DNA of 64,000 nucleotides from Yersinia similis (GCF_001053095.1 NZ_CGBP01000009.1:81218-145217); one strand, 5' to 3'; positions 21,696-31,894 are shown, counted from the first letter of the stretch. Translations and numbers: made by a program. The notes: a model not told the origin generated them from the sequence alone.

Positions 21696-22176
21696 TCACG
21701 TCCATTGAGTGAGGGGAGCAACATCAACCTGAGCGATCCATGCGGCCGTTTCCGGCGTACCCGCAGGGTAACGTTGCAACACCATCGGATCATGTCCGGG
21801 AATAATATGGTCGAATGAATCGGCCCAGCGATAGAGCATGTTGTAGCCTTCCAAGACATCGCCAACGTTATAAAGGATTGGATAAGGCCGGCGTTGCTGA
21901 ATATTGGCGTAGAAATGCGTGGCATCCGATGCCAAGTTGGCTCAGACCGTCTTCAATGCAATGCGTGATTGTCCGGCCACGCTGACGGGCCATGGCAGCA
22001 TCAAATCCGGTATCAACCATAATCGTGCGTGTAGCCCCTACGATAGCCCAGACAAAATAGCCAATCGGCATCGGCCCGTCGTGTGGGTCACCACCAAGAA
22101 AGTTATCACGGGCTAGCCGGTGGTGATGAGCGTATTTGATAGCAAAAATCCGGGCATTATCATTGGATGCAGGCAT
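21696..22176 (-). pseudogene. Metallo-beta-lactamase-fold lactonase-like gene with internal deletion and frameshift
   Basis: The 5' part (from 22176) encodes about 78 residues of the quorum-quenching lactonase-like family (VGATRTIMVDTGFD, then QRGRTITHCIEDGLSQLG), and the 3' part, in another frame, encodes the family C-terminus (LASDATHFYANIQQRRPYP, then DHIIPGHDPMVLQRYP). Intact relatives have roughly 100 more residues between these, including the HxHxDH zinc motif, which is missing. The join is near 21925-21940, where TTGGCATCGGATGCC can be read as the end of the first part or the start of the second. The product would be inactive. Confidence 0.8.
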
Positions 22177-22537
22177 CGGTCGTTCTCCATGTCAAACGAC
22201 CGATGCCTGCCAATGCGGGTAATATTCACCGATAACGCTTTACAGCCACGTCTTCACATCCACCTATAGCCATAGGTTTGGTTAAAAAATAACCTATGAT
22301 GATATAATCAACCAATAATATAAAAAGTGATATGACCCACATATTCAGCCACATTTGAGGGGGGATAAGCGACGGGGGGACCTCAGGGAGTCGCTTCCGT
22401 TTTCGTGTATCAGCCCCACATTAAGTGAGCCAATGGGCTCCCCCCGACCTTTGTGGTCTCAATGAATTAAGTATCAACATGATATTTATCTCTTCAGATT
22501 AACTGCAATCACGCTATAGTCATTATTAACAGCTATC
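22177..22537. other. Intergenic region with G-rich and hairpin stretches
   Basis: No supported gene. A block at 22360-22450 contains GGGGGGATAAGCGAC and GGGAGTCGCTTCCG, which can pair (AGCGAC/GTCGCT), and a later GGGCTCCCCCC. It may hold the promoter of the lactonase-like pseudogene (minus strand) at its left end. Confidence 0.45.
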
Positions 22538-22608
22538 TATACCCCAAATAATTCGAGTTGCAGGAAGACAGCCAATGCACAGGCGACTTGAAATATGACG
22601 GATATATA
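22538..22608 (+). repeat. Short ERIC-derived element with deleted core
   Basis: TATACCCCAAATAATTCGAG and GGCGACTTGAAATATGACGG are the two ends of the ERIC-like consensus; the middle is reduced to GCAGGAAGACAGCCAATGCAC. The outer ends form an imperfect inverted repeat. A similar short copy is at 36787-36882. It is about 40 bases ahead of the slyB-like gene and likely close to or inside its leader. Confidence 0.7.
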
Positions 22609-22650
22609 AGCTGAATGAATTCTGACTTGCACTGAGGATAGGGGTTGATT

Positions 22651-23118
22651 ATGAATAAGCTGGTCATTGCCGTAGCACTTGCCACCACCGTATTAAGTGG
22701 GTGTGCCAATAACACTGCGTCTGGTGATACTTTTACTGCCTCTCAGGCACGACAAGTACAGACCGTCACTTACGGCTCGATAGTTTCTGCCCGCCCGGTC
22801 ACCATTCAGGGCGGTAATAATAATAATGTTGCCGGTGCCATTGGTGGTGCCGTGGTGGGTGGATTCCTGGGGAATACTATCGGCGGTGGCCGTGGTAATA
22901 GTTTGGCAACTGCTGGTGGTGCCGTTGCGGGTGGCGTAGCAGGCCAGGGTATCCAGAGTGCGATGAACCGCAGTGAAGGTGTTCAACTGGAAATTCGCCG
23001 TGATGATGGCAGCAATATCGTTGTCGTACAGGCTCAGGGGCCCACCCGTTTCAGTGCTGGCCAACGTGTGATGATCGCCAGTGACCGTAGCGGTACCGTA
23101 ACCGTTTCTCCGCGCTAA
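22651..23118 (+). CDS. slyB: SlyB/Pcp-like outer-membrane lipoprotein (glycine-zipper)
   Basis: 155 residues starting MNKLVIAVAL; a TTG two codons upstream is unlikely. Signal peptide with lipobox LSGC and acylated C18; retention at the outer membrane is expected since the next residue is Ala, not Asp. Two glycine-zipper helices lie at about 62-100 (GAIGGAVVGGFLGNTIGGG and AGGAVAGGVAGQG). The C-terminal beta domain ends in SGTVTVSPR. E. coli SlyB is PhoP-activated and protects the outer membrane under stress; another paralogue may exist elsewhere, so the symbol is by family. Confidence 0.85.
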   Translation: MNKLVIAVALATTVLSGCANNTASGDTFTASQARQVQTVTYGSIVSARPVTIQGGNNNNVAGAIGGAVVGGFLGNTIGGGRGNSLATAGGAVAGGVAGQGIQSAMNRSEGVQLEIRRDDGSNIVVVQAQGPTRFSAGQRVMIASDRSGTVTVSPR

Positions 23119-23270
23119 ACGTAGTCACCGGGAGCACGTGGATCCCGGCCGCCAGTCCGTAGGCTGATAGTCATGCCTACGTGCTGGCTATCAACTTACA
23201 GACTGATTTTCTACGTACTGCCTCTCCGCCTACGCTCTGGTTTTCAACATACAAACGGCCTTTCTCGTGA

Positions 23271-23948
23271 TCAATGGCGATTACGTACCAACTGATATCG
23301 GCGGGTCAAATACTCAAGAGGCACGCTCCAAACGTGTACCAACCGTGAGAAGGGGAATAGCACAAATAAGGTCAATCCTAACACGATATGTAGTTTGAAG
23401 ACCCATGCCACATCGGTCAGATAGGCTGATGCACCGGTACGGAAAGTGGCAATTGATTGCGCCCAACCGACCAACTTCATCATCTCGCTACCATCCATAT
23501 GCTGCGCTGAGAACGGGATACTCAGTAACCCCAAGCTGACCTGTACAAGCAGTAACACCAGGATCACGATATCCGCAGTCGTACTGGTCGCCCTGATCCG
23601 TGGGTTGGTCAACCTTCTGCGCAACAGCATTGCCCCGCCGATCAACACCATGACACCGCAGGCCCCCCCAGCAAACATCGCCAGTTTTTGTTTTACGTCT
23701 ATCGGTAAGAAGGATTCGTACATCCAGTGTGGGGTCAACATCCCCAATACATGACCAAAGAATATCCCCAAGATCCCTATGTGGAATAAATTCGACGCCA
23801 ATCGCACGCCTTTTTTATCCAACATCTGGCTGGAACCTGCCCGCCAGCTATATTGACCGTAATCGTAGCGTAGCCAGCTTCCTAACAGGAAAATCACTAA
23901 TGCCAGATAAGGATAAATATCAAAAAAGAATTGATGTAGGAAGATCAT
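23271..23948 (-). CDS. narI: Respiratory nitrate reductase 1 gamma subunit (cytochrome b)
   Basis: 225 residues, five membrane helices, starting with a periplasmic N-terminus and [18 protein letters not shown]. Histidines in the second and fifth helices are positioned for the two b-haems. It oxidises quinol at the periplasmic side and feeds electrons to NarH. It overlaps narJ by 4 bases and is the last gene of narGHJI. Confidence 0.97.
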   Translation of the reverse strand: MIFLHQFFFDIYPYLALVIFLLGSWLRYDYGQYSWRAGSSQMLDKKGVRLASNLFHIGILGIFFGHVLGMLTPHWMYESFLPIDVKQKLAMFAGGACGVMVLIGGAMLLRRRLTNPRIRATSTTADIVILVLLLVQVSLGLLSIPFSAQHMDGSEMMKLVGWAQSIATFRTGASAYLTDVAWVFKLHIVLGLTLFVLFPFSRLVHVWSVPLEYLTRRYQLVRNRH

Positions 23949-24727
23949 AAACTGGCTCCTTTGTTATCCGCTAACCCACGGGATACAACGGCTTGCTTTG
24001 CCTCTGATGCGGACTGGACACTGAGATATTGCGGCAACACGGCACCGGAAAAGCGTTTTTGATGCGTGCTTTGCTGAGTGGATGAACAATTTTGCTGAGC
24101 CGTTGAACAGCCCTCTGCACCAAGGAATTTCACCTGCTCCTCTTCCCACACAGCATCCAGGGCTTTTGGCGTGTCATCACGGGTTTCGACAGCCACTTTA
24201 TCGCCAAGGTTTTCACTGCGAATATCGCTGCCTGACAGGATTAACAGCAGATCAAATAACTGAGCATATTGGCTGTCACGCTGATGTAGACGTGCACCTA
24301 ATAGCGCCAGAATGGGTGCAATGTCCTGCAAACCCATGGTGACCTCTTTCACCGGCTGGTTAGCCAAATATTCGAGATAGAGCGGCAGGAAATCCGGCAG
24401 TTCTTTGCAATCCAGGACTAATCCGGCTCGCTGATATTGCGCCATTAAATCCACCATCGCCTGGCCGCGATCCCGTGATTCCCCATGCACATGCTCGAAC
24501 AACAACAACGACGTAGCACGGCCACGATCAAACAAACCGCAATAACTCGCCTGACAATCAAGCAGATCGCTATGACACAACGTGCTGATAAATTGCCTGA
24601 GCGTCTGGCACTGTTCAGCCGTGAGTTCACTGGCCTCAGTCAGTGCCTCAATAAGCTCTTGCTGGTGTTGCCACAGATCAGCATCCGGGTATTCCAGCAA
24701 GCGGGAAATGATCCGCAAACTCATCAT
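23945..24727 (-). CDS. narJ: Nitrate reductase molybdenum-cofactor assembly chaperone
   Basis: 260 residues. The helical TorD-like chaperone domain covers about 1-190 ([39 protein letters not shown]). NarJ binds the NarG N-terminus and is needed for cofactor insertion and membrane targeting; it is not part of the final enzyme. The C-terminus after about residue 190 is longer than in E. coli (236 total) and rich in Gln, Ser and Thr. Four-base overlaps with narH and narI. Confidence 0.95.
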   Translation of the reverse strand: MMSLRIISRLLEYPDADLWQHQQELIEALTEASELTAEQCQTLRQFISTLCHSDLLDCQASYCGLFDRGRATSLLLFEHVHGESRDRGQAMVDLMAQYQRAGLVLDCKELPDFLPLYLEYLANQPVKEVTMGLQDIAPILALLGARLHQRDSQYAQLFDLLLILSGSDIRSENLGDKVAVETRDDTPKALDAVWEEEQVKFLGAEGCSTAQQNCSSTQQSTHQKRFSGAVLPQYLSVQSASEAKQAVVSRGLADNKGASL

Positions 24728-26265
24728 AACTGGCCCCCCTGATCTGTCTTCTTAGTGACATCAACGGCATCAATACGGCGGCTATTAAACAAATTGAAGC
24801 GGCTATCACTGCCATGGCAACCATCACCAAAACTGAAACCACACCCTTTGCTTTCAGGGAAAGCATCGCGGGCGATTTCACGGTGACTGGATGGGATAAC
24901 AAAGCGATCTTCATAATTGGCAATCGCCAGATAGCGGTACATCTCCTGCGCCTGCGCTTCGGTCAGCCCGACCGCCTCCAGCGCACTGAGATCAATTTTG
25001 CCATCAACGGTTTCAGCCCGCTTATAGTGGCGCATTGCCAGCATCCGTTTCAGTGCCATGATTACGGGTTGGGTATCACCGGCGGTCAATAAGTTAGCCA
25101 GATACTGAACCGGAATACGCAAGCTTTCCACATCAGGTAACACACCGCTGTGGGGCAGCATTCCGGAATCGGCCGCAGACTGAATTGGTGACAATGGCGG
25201 TACATACCATACCATCGGCAACGTGCGATACTCCGGGTGCAGCGGTAAGGCCAATTTCCATTCCACCGCCATTTTGTAAACAGGAGAGCGCTGGGCCGCC
25301 TCAATCACACTCAATGGGATGCCATCTTTCTCTGCCTGAGCAATAACGACCGGATCATGGGGGTCGAGGAAAATATCCATTTGCCGTTGATAAAGGCTCT
25401 TCTCATCAATGGCAGAAGCGGCCTGTTCGATGCCATCGGCGTCATACAGCAACACCCCCAGATAACGAATGCGCCCCACACAGGTCTCAGCACAGACTGT
25501 CGGTTCGCCAGATTCAATGCGTGGATAACAAAAAATGCACTTCTCTGATTTACCACTCTTCCAATTAAAATAGATTTTTTTATACGGACAGCCCGTCAGG
25601 CACATGCGCCAGCCTCGGCATTTGTCCTGATCAATCAGTACAATACCGTCTTCAGCCCGTTTATAAATCGCCCCACTAGGGCAGGTGGCAACACACGCTG
25701 GATTAAGGCAGTGTTCACATAAACGCGGCAAATACATCATGAAAGTATGTTCAAATTGCCCATACATCTCTTTTTGGATATGGGCGAAGTTCTGGTCTTT
25801 GGAGCGTTTAGAAAACTCCCCGCCCAGGATCTCTTCCCAGTTAGGGCCATTCTCAATTTTCTCCATCCGTTGCCCGGTAATAAGCGAACGTGGGCGAGCA
25901 ACTGGCTGGTGTTTACCAGCCGGTGCGTTATGCAAATGCTGGTAATCAAAATCAAAGGGTTCGTAGTAGTCATCCAATGCCGGCACATCCGGGTTGGCAA
26001 AAATCTTGGAGAGAACGCCCACCCGGCTGCCCATACGTGGGGCCAGCTTGCCACTAATCTTGCGGATCCACCCGCCCTTCCATTTATTCTGATTTTCCCA
26101 ATCGTGCGGATAACCCAGCCCTGGCTTGCTCTCGACGTTGTTAAACCAGGCATATTCCATACCTTCACGGCTGGTCCACACATTTTTGCAGGTTATCGAA
26201 CAGGTATGGCAACCAATGCATTTATCGAGATTCAGGACCATGCCGACCTGTGAGCGGATTTTCAT
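24724..26265 (-). CDS. narH: Respiratory nitrate reductase 1 beta subunit (Fe-S)
   Basis: 513 residues. Four ferredoxin-type cysteine clusters are visible: C16, C19, C22 and C26 (CIGCHTCSITC), then CEHCLNPACVATC near 184-196, CRGWRMCLTGC near 217-227 with the Trp typical of the 3Fe-4S site, and CIFCYPR with CAETCVGR. It relays electrons from NarI haem to NarG on the cytoplasmic side. Overlaps narG and narJ by 4 bases each. Confidence 0.98.
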   Translation of the reverse strand: MKIRSQVGMVLNLDKCIGCHTCSITCKNVWTSREGMEYAWFNNVESKPGLGYPHDWENQNKWKGGWIRKISGKLAPRMGSRVGVLSKIFANPDVPALDDYYEPFDFDYQHLHNAPAGKHQPVARPRSLITGQRMEKIENGPNWEEILGGEFSKRSKDQNFAHIQKEMYGQFEHTFMMYLPRLCEHCLNPACVATCPSGAIYKRAEDGIVLIDQDKCRGWRMCLTGCPYKKIYFNWKSGKSEKCIFCYPRIESGEPTVCAETCVGRIRYLGVLLYDADGIEQAASAIDEKSLYQRQMDIFLDPHDPVVIAQAEKDGIPLSVIEAAQRSPVYKMAVEWKLALPLHPEYRTLPMVWYVPPLSPIQSAADSGMLPHSGVLPDVESLRIPVQYLANLLTAGDTQPVIMALKRMLAMRHYKRAETVDGKIDLSALEAVGLTEAQAQEMYRYLAIANYEDRFVIPSSHREIARDAFPESKGCGFSFGDGCHGSDSRFNLFNSRRIDAVDVTKKTDQGGQL

Positions 26266-29200
26266 AGTTTACCCCCGGTGTTACCCGCGTTCTGCTGCTC
26301 GTCATCCAGCCAATCAATGTTATTCATCTTGCGTACCACCACGAATTCATCGCGATTGGACCCTACCGTGCCGTAGTAGTTAAAGCCGTAGGCTAATTGC
26401 GCGTAGCCGCCAATCATGTGAGTCGGTTTTGGGCTGATACGAGTGACCGAGTTATGGATACCGCCACGCTGACCGGTAATTTCAGAACCGGGGATATTAA
26501 CAATGCGTTCCTGTGCGTGGTACATCATGGTCATACCCGATGGAATACGCTGGCTAACCACGGCACGGGCCGTTAAGGCACCATTGTTGTTAAACGCCTC
26601 AATCCAGTCGTTATCTTCGATTAATAGCGCTTTGGCATCCTCTTCACTCAGCCAGACAATCGGCCCTCCCCGCGACAACGTCAGCATCAACAGGTTGTCA
26701 CTGTACGTTGAGTGAATACCCCACTTCTGATGAGGTGTCAGGAAGTTGAGCGCTTTCTCCGGGTTGCCGTTCGGCTTTTTGTTGAGTAATGGTTGCGCCG
26801 CACGGGTATCGATCGGCGGCCGATAGCACAGCAGACTCTCACCAAAAGCACGCATCCATTCATGGTCCTGATAAAGTTGCTGGCGGCCAGACAGGGTGCG
26901 CCATGGGATCAGCTCATGAACATTGGTGTAACAGGCATTGTAAGAAACATGTTCATCTTCCAGGCCGGACCAGGTTGGGCTGGAGATAATTTTGCGTGGT
27001 TGGGCCTGAATATCACGAAAACGAATCTTTTCATCTTCTTTATTCAGTGCCAAATGTGCATGTTCGCGGCCCGTCAGTTGTTCCAACGCCTGCCAGGCTT
27101 TGACGGCAACCTGCCCGTTAGTCTCTGGTGCCAGCGATAAAATCACCTCTGCGGCGTCAATCGCCGTATCAATTTTCGGCCGTCCGGCAGCAGGGCCGTC
27201 AGCATGGGTATGATTCAGTTGTTTAAGGAAATCGATTTCAGTTTGGGTATTCCAATTGATCCCCTTTCCGCCGTTACCCAATTTATCCAGCAACGGTCCC
27301 AGAGCAGTAAAACGGGCATAAGTCGCGGGATAATCACGTTCGACCACCATGATGTGAGGCGCAGTTTGACCCGGTATCAGCTCACACTCTCCTTTCTTCC
27401 AGTCCTTCACACCATACGGCTGCGCCAATTCTGCCGGTGAGTCATGTTGGATGGGCAAGGTCACCACATCGGTTTCCTGACCTAAATGCCCGACACAAAC
27501 CCGTGAGAAGGTTTCGGCGATACCTTTGTAGATATCCCAATCACTTTTGGATTCCCATGCCGGATCCACTGCCGCAGACAAGGGGTGAATAAACGGATGC
27601 ATATCCGAGGTATTCATGTCGTCTTTTTCATACCAGGTCGCCGTGGGCAGAATGATGTCTGAATAGAGGCAGGTGCTGGACATGCGGAAATCCAATGTCA
27701 CCACCAAATCTAACTTGCCTTCACCGCCCTGATCTTGCCATTCCACCTCTTCCGGCTTCACCCCGCCCTGCTGGCCGAGATCTTTACCCTGAATCCCATT
27801 TTCCGTACCCAGTAAGTATTTGAGCATGTACTCATGCCCTTTACCGGAAGACCCCAGTAAGTTGGAGCGCCAGACAAACAGATTTCGGGGGAAGTTTTGT
27901 GGGTCATCAGGCTGCTCGGCAGCAAATCTCAACGCCCCACTTTTAAGACTATCGACGGTATAGTCCATCGGCGTTTGACCCGCTTGTTGCGCACGGGCAG
28001 CCAGTGTCAGCGGGTTACAATTCAGTTGAGGCGCGGAGGGCAACCACCCCATCCGCTCGGCGCGAACATTTAGATCAATCAAGCTCGGGCTAAAGCGCGT
28101 GCTATCTGCCAACGGCGATAATAACTGGGTGGTGCTGACCGTTTCATAACGCCACTGGCTAGAGTGGTTGTAGAAAAATGACGTGCCGTTCATATGACGC
28201 GGTGGACGCTGCCAGTCGAGGCCAAATGCCAATGGCAACCAACCGGTCTGTGGCCGCAGTTTCTCCTGCCCCACATAGTGCGCCCAGCCCCCGCCACTTT
28301 GCCCGACACAACCGCAGAAAATCAGCATGTTGATCAGGGCGCGGTACGTCATATCCATGTGGTACCAGTGGTTGATACCGGCACCGACGATAATCATCGA
28401 ACGACCATGGGTTTTCTCGGCATTATCGGCAAACTCACGAGCAATGCGGATAATATCCTGACGCGCGACACCGGTAATTTTTTCAGCCCATGCCGGGGTA
28501 TAAGCTTTAATATCGTCATAACTGCTGGCGGTATTTTCATCATCTAAACCACGATCCAGACCATAGTTAGCCATCATCAGGTCATAAACGCTGGTAACCA
28601 GAGCCTCACTGCCATCGGCCAATTGCAGCCGCTTAACCGGTAACTTATGTTGCAGCACTTCTTCCAGTACCACACTTTGGAAATTCTCACTGATTTCACC
28701 GCCAAAGTATGGGAAGCCAACGCTGGCGATATCATCGTGTTGCCCTAGCAAGCTCAGTTGTAAGGAGATTTCCTGGTGGGTTTGACTATCACGCTGTTCA
28801 AGATTCCATTTGCCTTTTTCACCCCAGCGATAGCCGATAGACCCCTGTGGCGCAACCAATTGCCCGCTGTTTCCCTCTATGGCAATGGTTTTCCATTCAG
28901 GATTATTAGCTTCTCCCAAGTTACCAACCAGATCAGCGGCACGCAGCAAGCGCCCAGCGGCGTAGTAACCTCCGTCACGTGGCTCGAGCAATACCAACAT
29001 CGGCATATCGGTGTACTGCCGCATGTATTCAACAAAATAATGGCTTTGCCGCTGTAGATGGAATTCATTGAGGATCACATGGCCCATCGCCATCGCCATG
29101 GCGCTGTCTGTTCCTTGTTTTGGATTCAGCCACTGGTCGCACAGTTTCGCCACTTCCGCGTAATCAGGGGTCACCGCGACGGTCTTGGTGCCTTTATAAC

Positions 29201-30014
29201 GGACCTCAGTAAAGAAGTGGGCATCGGGCGTCCGGGTCTGAGGAACATTCGAACCCCAGGCAATAATATAGGAGGAGTTATACCAATCAGCAGATTCTGG
29301 GACGTCAGTTTGCTCGCCCCACGTCATCGGTGAAGCGGGGGGCAGGTCACAATACCAATCATAGAAACTGAGGCAAACACCGCCAATCAGCGAAAGGTAA
29401 CGTGCTCCTGCGGCATAAGAAACCATCGACATCGCTGGGATCGGCGAGAAGCCAATAATGCGGTCCGGGCCATACTGTTTCGCGGTATACACATTCGCCG
29501 CTGCAATCAGTTCATTCACTTCCTGCCAGCTTGAGCGGACAAAACCACCACGACCACGCGCTTGTTTGTAGCTTTTTGCCTGAACGCTATCACCGACGAT
29601 TGAAGCCCATGCATCGACGGGATCACGATACTGCGCTTTGGCCGCACGCCACAACTGAATCAAGCTCTTACGCATCATCGGGTATTTCAAGCGGTTAGCA
29701 CTGTACAGATACCAAGAATAACTGGCACCACGTGGGCAGCCACGAGGCTCATGATTAGGTAAGTCCGGGCGGGTGCGGGGGTAATCGGTTTGCTGGGTTT
29801 CCCAGGTCACCAAACCATTCTTGACATAAATCTTCCAGCTACAGGAGCCAGTACAATTAACGCCATGGGTAGAACGTACCACCTTATCGTGCTGCCAACG
29901 GCTACGATAGCCATCCTCCCAATCTCGATTAGTATCCAGAGTCTGGCCGTGGCCCTGCGCGAAAGGTTCGGCAAGTTGTTTAAAATAACGAAACCGGTCA
30001 AGAAATTTGCTCAT
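26262..30014 (-). CDS. narG: Respiratory nitrate reductase 1 alpha subunit (Mo-bisMGD)
   Basis: 1250 residues, matching E. coli NarG (1247). H50, C54, C58 and C93 (STHGVNCTGSC; RGCPRG) bind the FS0 4Fe-4S cluster. The aspartate ligand to molybdenum lies in SFYDWYCDLPPASP near 222. The N-terminus resembles a vestigial twin-arginine signal recognised by NarJ. It reduces nitrate to nitrite in the cytoplasm under anaerobic conditions. The frame is intact throughout. First gene of narGHJI, 98 bases downstream of narK. Confidence 0.98.
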   Translation of the reverse strand: MSKFLDRFRYFKQLAEPFAQGHGQTLDTNRDWEDGYRSRWQHDKVVRSTHGVNCTGSCSWKIYVKNGLVTWETQQTDYPRTRPDLPNHEPRGCPRGASYSWYLYSANRLKYPMMRKSLIQLWRAAKAQYRDPVDAWASIVGDSVQAKSYKQARGRGGFVRSSWQEVNELIAAANVYTAKQYGPDRIIGFSPIPAMSMVSYAAGARYLSLIGGVCLSFYDWYCDLPPASPMTWGEQTDVPESADWYNSSYIIAWGSNVPQTRTPDAHFFTEVRYKGTKTVAVTPDYAEVAKLCDQWLNPKQGTDSAMAMAMGHVILNEFHLQRQSHYFVEYMRQYTDMPMLVLLEPRDGGYYAAGRLLRAADLVGNLGEANNPEWKTIAIEGNSGQLVAPQGSIGYRWGEKGKWNLEQRDSQTHQEISLQLSLLGQHDDIASVGFPYFGGEISENFQSVVLEEVLQHKLPVKRLQLADGSEALVTSVYDLMMANYGLDRGLDDENTASSYDDIKAYTPAWAEKITGVARQDIIRIAREFADNAEKTHGRSMIIVGAGINHWYHMDMTYRALINMLIFCGCVGQSGGGWAHYVGQEKLRPQTGWLPLAFGLDWQRPPRHMNGTSFFYNHSSQWRYETVSTTQLLSPLADSTRFSPSLIDLNVRAERMGWLPSAPQLNCNPLTLAARAQQAGQTPMDYTVDSLKSGALRFAAEQPDDPQNFPRNLFVWRSNLLGSSGKGHEYMLKYLLGTENGIQGKDLGQQGGVKPEEVEWQDQGGEGKLDLVVTLDFRMSSTCLYSDIILPTATWYEKDDMNTSDMHPFIHPLSAAVDPAWESKSDWDIYKGIAETFSRVCVGHLGQETDVVTLPIQHDSPAELAQPYGVKDWKKGECELIPGQTAPHIMVVERDYPATYARFTALGPLLDKLGNGGKGINWNTQTEIDFLKQLNHTHADGPAAGRPKIDTAIDAAEVILSLAPETNGQVAVKAWQALEQLTGREHAHLALNKEDEKIRFRDIQAQPRKIISSPTWSGLEDEHVSYNACYTNVHELIPWRTLSGRQQLYQDHEWMRAFGESLLCYRPPIDTRAAQPLLNKKPNGNPEKALNFLTPHQKWGIHSTYSDNLLMLTLSRGGPIVWLSEEDAKALLIEDNDWIEAFNNNGALTARAVVSQRIPSGMTMMYHAQERIVNIPGSEITGQRGGIHNSVTRISPKPTHMIGGYAQLAYGFNYYGTVGSNRDEFVVVRKMNNIDWLDDEQQNAGNTGGKL

Positions 30015-30112
30015 CCGGAGATCTCCTGATTGTGGGACATAACGGCCCTGTTCATTTTTATAAGTGGATTAACATTGCTCAATGCTGTTGTTTATTTATC
30101 GAACCCTACTGA
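30015..30112 (-). promoter_or_regulatory. narK-narG spacer, probable narG promoter region
   Basis: 98 bases. On the minus strand, TTGAGCAATGTTAA near 30069-30082 resembles a degraded FNR box (consensus TTGATNNNNATCAA; 7 of 10 fixed bases), about 60 bases upstream of the narG start. This is a weak assignment; read-through from narK is equally possible. A GGAGAT ribosome-binding site precedes narG. Confidence 0.35.
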
Positions 30113-31558
30113 TTACGTGTTTTTTGTCGCCATCCCACGATGGAGCTTGCGGCCATACACAAACCAGGTGATCAACACGCAGACCACATAGAAAATCACG
30201 AAGAGCTTCATCGCACCGGCCGGTGAACCGGTCAGGGCCAATGACGTACCAAATGATTTAGGAATGAAGAAACCGCCGATGGCCCCAATGGCGGAGATAA
30301 AGCCCAACGCCGCTGCCGACTCTCTGGCGGCATCCTGCTGCGCCTGTTTATCACTGCCGCCAGCGTTGATCACCCGGTCGAGAGTCAGTTTGCGGAAAAT
30401 CACCGCGATCATCTGAAATGTCGAGCCGCTGCCTAATCCTGCGGTCAAAAACAGCATCATAAAGATGCCAAAGAAGGCCAAGAAAACGCCGTTAGAGTTC
30501 GCTCCCGGTAAGGTAAAGAAGAGCAAGACCGCAAATATTGCCATCAGGATAAAATTGATTAAGGTGACGCGGATTCCGCCGAAGCGATCAGCCAGTGCGC
30601 CGCCCACTGGACGCGCCAATGCCCCGAGCAACGGGCCGAAGAAGGCGTAATGCAGAATAATCACATCAGGAAATTGCGTTTTTGCCAGCATGGCAAAACC
30701 CGCGGAGAAACCAATAAATGAACCGAATGTGGCCAGATACAGCACCGCCAGAATCCACAAGTGGCCCCGCATCAATACCGGTAATTGCTGAGCAATAGAG
30801 GCTTTTGAGGCAGACAGGTCATTCATACCAAACCAGGCCACCACACTGAAAATCAGCAGGAATGGGATCCAGATATAAGCGGCATTTTGTAACCAGAGCT
30901 GGCTACCATCGGCTTGCGGATAGCCACTCCCCACAAACGCACCGAACATGCCCACAGAGATAGCAATAGGTGCAATAAATTGCATCACACTGACGCCAAG
31001 GTTGCCTAATCCCCCATTGAGGCCCAGTGCGCCCCCCTGTTTCGCTTTTGGAAAGAAGAAACTGATATTGGCCATACTGGACGCAAAGTTCGCACCAGCA
31101 AAACCACACAGCAACGAAATCAACACAAATGTGCCGTAAGAGGTTGTGCTGTCCTGTACCACGATGCCTAACCACAGGCAGGGAACGATCAGAAACAGTG
31201 TGCTGATGGCTGTCCAGCGGCGGCCACCGAAGACCGGAATGACAAAGGAGTAGGGAACACGTAGCAAAGCACCCGATACCGAAGGCAGTGCCGTCAGCAT
31301 AAACAGTTGATCGGTGGTGAAGTTAAACCCGACTTTATTCAGATTCACCGCCACCGCACTGAACAACATCCAGACACAGAAGCTGAGTAACAGCGCCGGT
31401 ACGGATATCCACAAATTGCGCTGGGCAACGCGGTAGCCCACTTGCTGCCAGAATTGTGGATCTTCTGGCAGCCACTGCTGTATTGACCTGCCACCCGGTA
31501 ATTTTGCCGGGATAGTGGGAGATTTGGCGTGGGTTAATGGGGCTGAAGAGTGTGGCAT
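30113..31558 (-). CDS. narK: Nitrate/nitrite transporter NarK
   Basis: 481 residues from MPHSSAPLTHAK (GAGG eight bases upstream); an upstream ATG at 31612 would add 18 unsupported residues. Twelve membrane helices of the major facilitator nitrate/nitrite porter family, with both nitrate signature regions: GFAGANFASSMANISFFFPK and GLGSGSTFQMIAVIFRKL, and conserved Arg in ALLRVPYSF. It imports nitrate and exports nitrite for NarGHI. Divergent from narL across a 336-base control region. Confidence 0.96.
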   Translation of the reverse strand: MPHSSAPLTHAKSPTIPAKLPGGRSIQQWLPEDPQFWQQVGYRVAQRNLWISVPALLLSFCVWMLFSAVAVNLNKVGFNFTTDQLFMLTALPSVSGALLRVPYSFVIPVFGGRRWTAISTLFLIVPCLWLGIVVQDSTTSYGTFVLISLLCGFAGANFASSMANISFFFPKAKQGGALGLNGGLGNLGVSVMQFIAPIAISVGMFGAFVGSGYPQADGSQLWLQNAAYIWIPFLLIFSVVAWFGMNDLSASKASIAQQLPVLMRGHLWILAVLYLATFGSFIGFSAGFAMLAKTQFPDVIILHYAFFGPLLGALARPVGGALADRFGGIRVTLINFILMAIFAVLLFFTLPGANSNGVFLAFFGIFMMLFLTAGLGSGSTFQMIAVIFRKLTLDRVINAGGSDKQAQQDAARESAAALGFISAIGAIGGFFIPKSFGTSLALTGSPAGAMKLFVIFYVVCVLITWFVYGRKLHRGMATKNT

Positions 31559-31629
31559 TAATACCTCAGTCAGGGTGAGCATAAATGGAGAGTCATGTGC
31601 CACCCTAGGCACCCGAGGTCATTTCAAAG

Positions 31630-31643
31630 TTGATTTACATCAA
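31630..31643 (-). promoter_or_regulatory. FNR box of the narK promoter
   Basis: TTGATTTACATCAA is a perfect match to TTGAT-N4-ATCAA. It is centred about 78 bases upstream of the narK start codon. A class II FNR-dependent start would fall near 31595. Confidence 0.88.
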
Positions 31644-31673
31644 GCGGATGTGAAGTTAACTTTCAGCCAACAA

Positions 31674-31696
31674 TACCCACGCATCACTTATGGGTA
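31674..31696. promoter_or_regulatory. NarL heptamer pair
   Basis: TACCCAC (31674-31680) and ATGGGTA (31690-31696, i.e. TACCCAT on the other strand) match the NarL/NarP heptamer TACYYMT in inverted orientation, 9 bases apart. They lie 30-60 bases upstream of the FNR box with respect to narK, the arrangement known for nitrate activation of narK in E. coli. Another inverted pair, TACTCCC/GGGGTAA, is at 31793-31815, closer to narL. Confidence 0.6.
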
Positions 31697-31894
31697 TCAC
31701 TATTTTTAGTAAAAAATAGTTTTTTATCAATCAGTTATAATTATTTCTTTTTAACCAGAGTCGTGTTATTCCCCCGCCAGCTATTAGGGATTACTCCCTA
31801 TTGGTTATGGGGTAATTGCCAAGGATGATGAAGAATACGGATCACCCCCTCTCATTCGGGATATTTTCTCTCCTCTCTGTCACAGGAATTAGCC

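Noticed and set aside
25747..26253. 168-residue plus-strand frame opposite narH
   Set aside because: Antisense of narH with no recognisable protein features.
26262..30014. Checked narG for inactivation, since nitrate genes are decayed in some Yersinia lineages
   Set aside because: The frame is continuous, the length is normal and all cofactor ligands I looked for are present.
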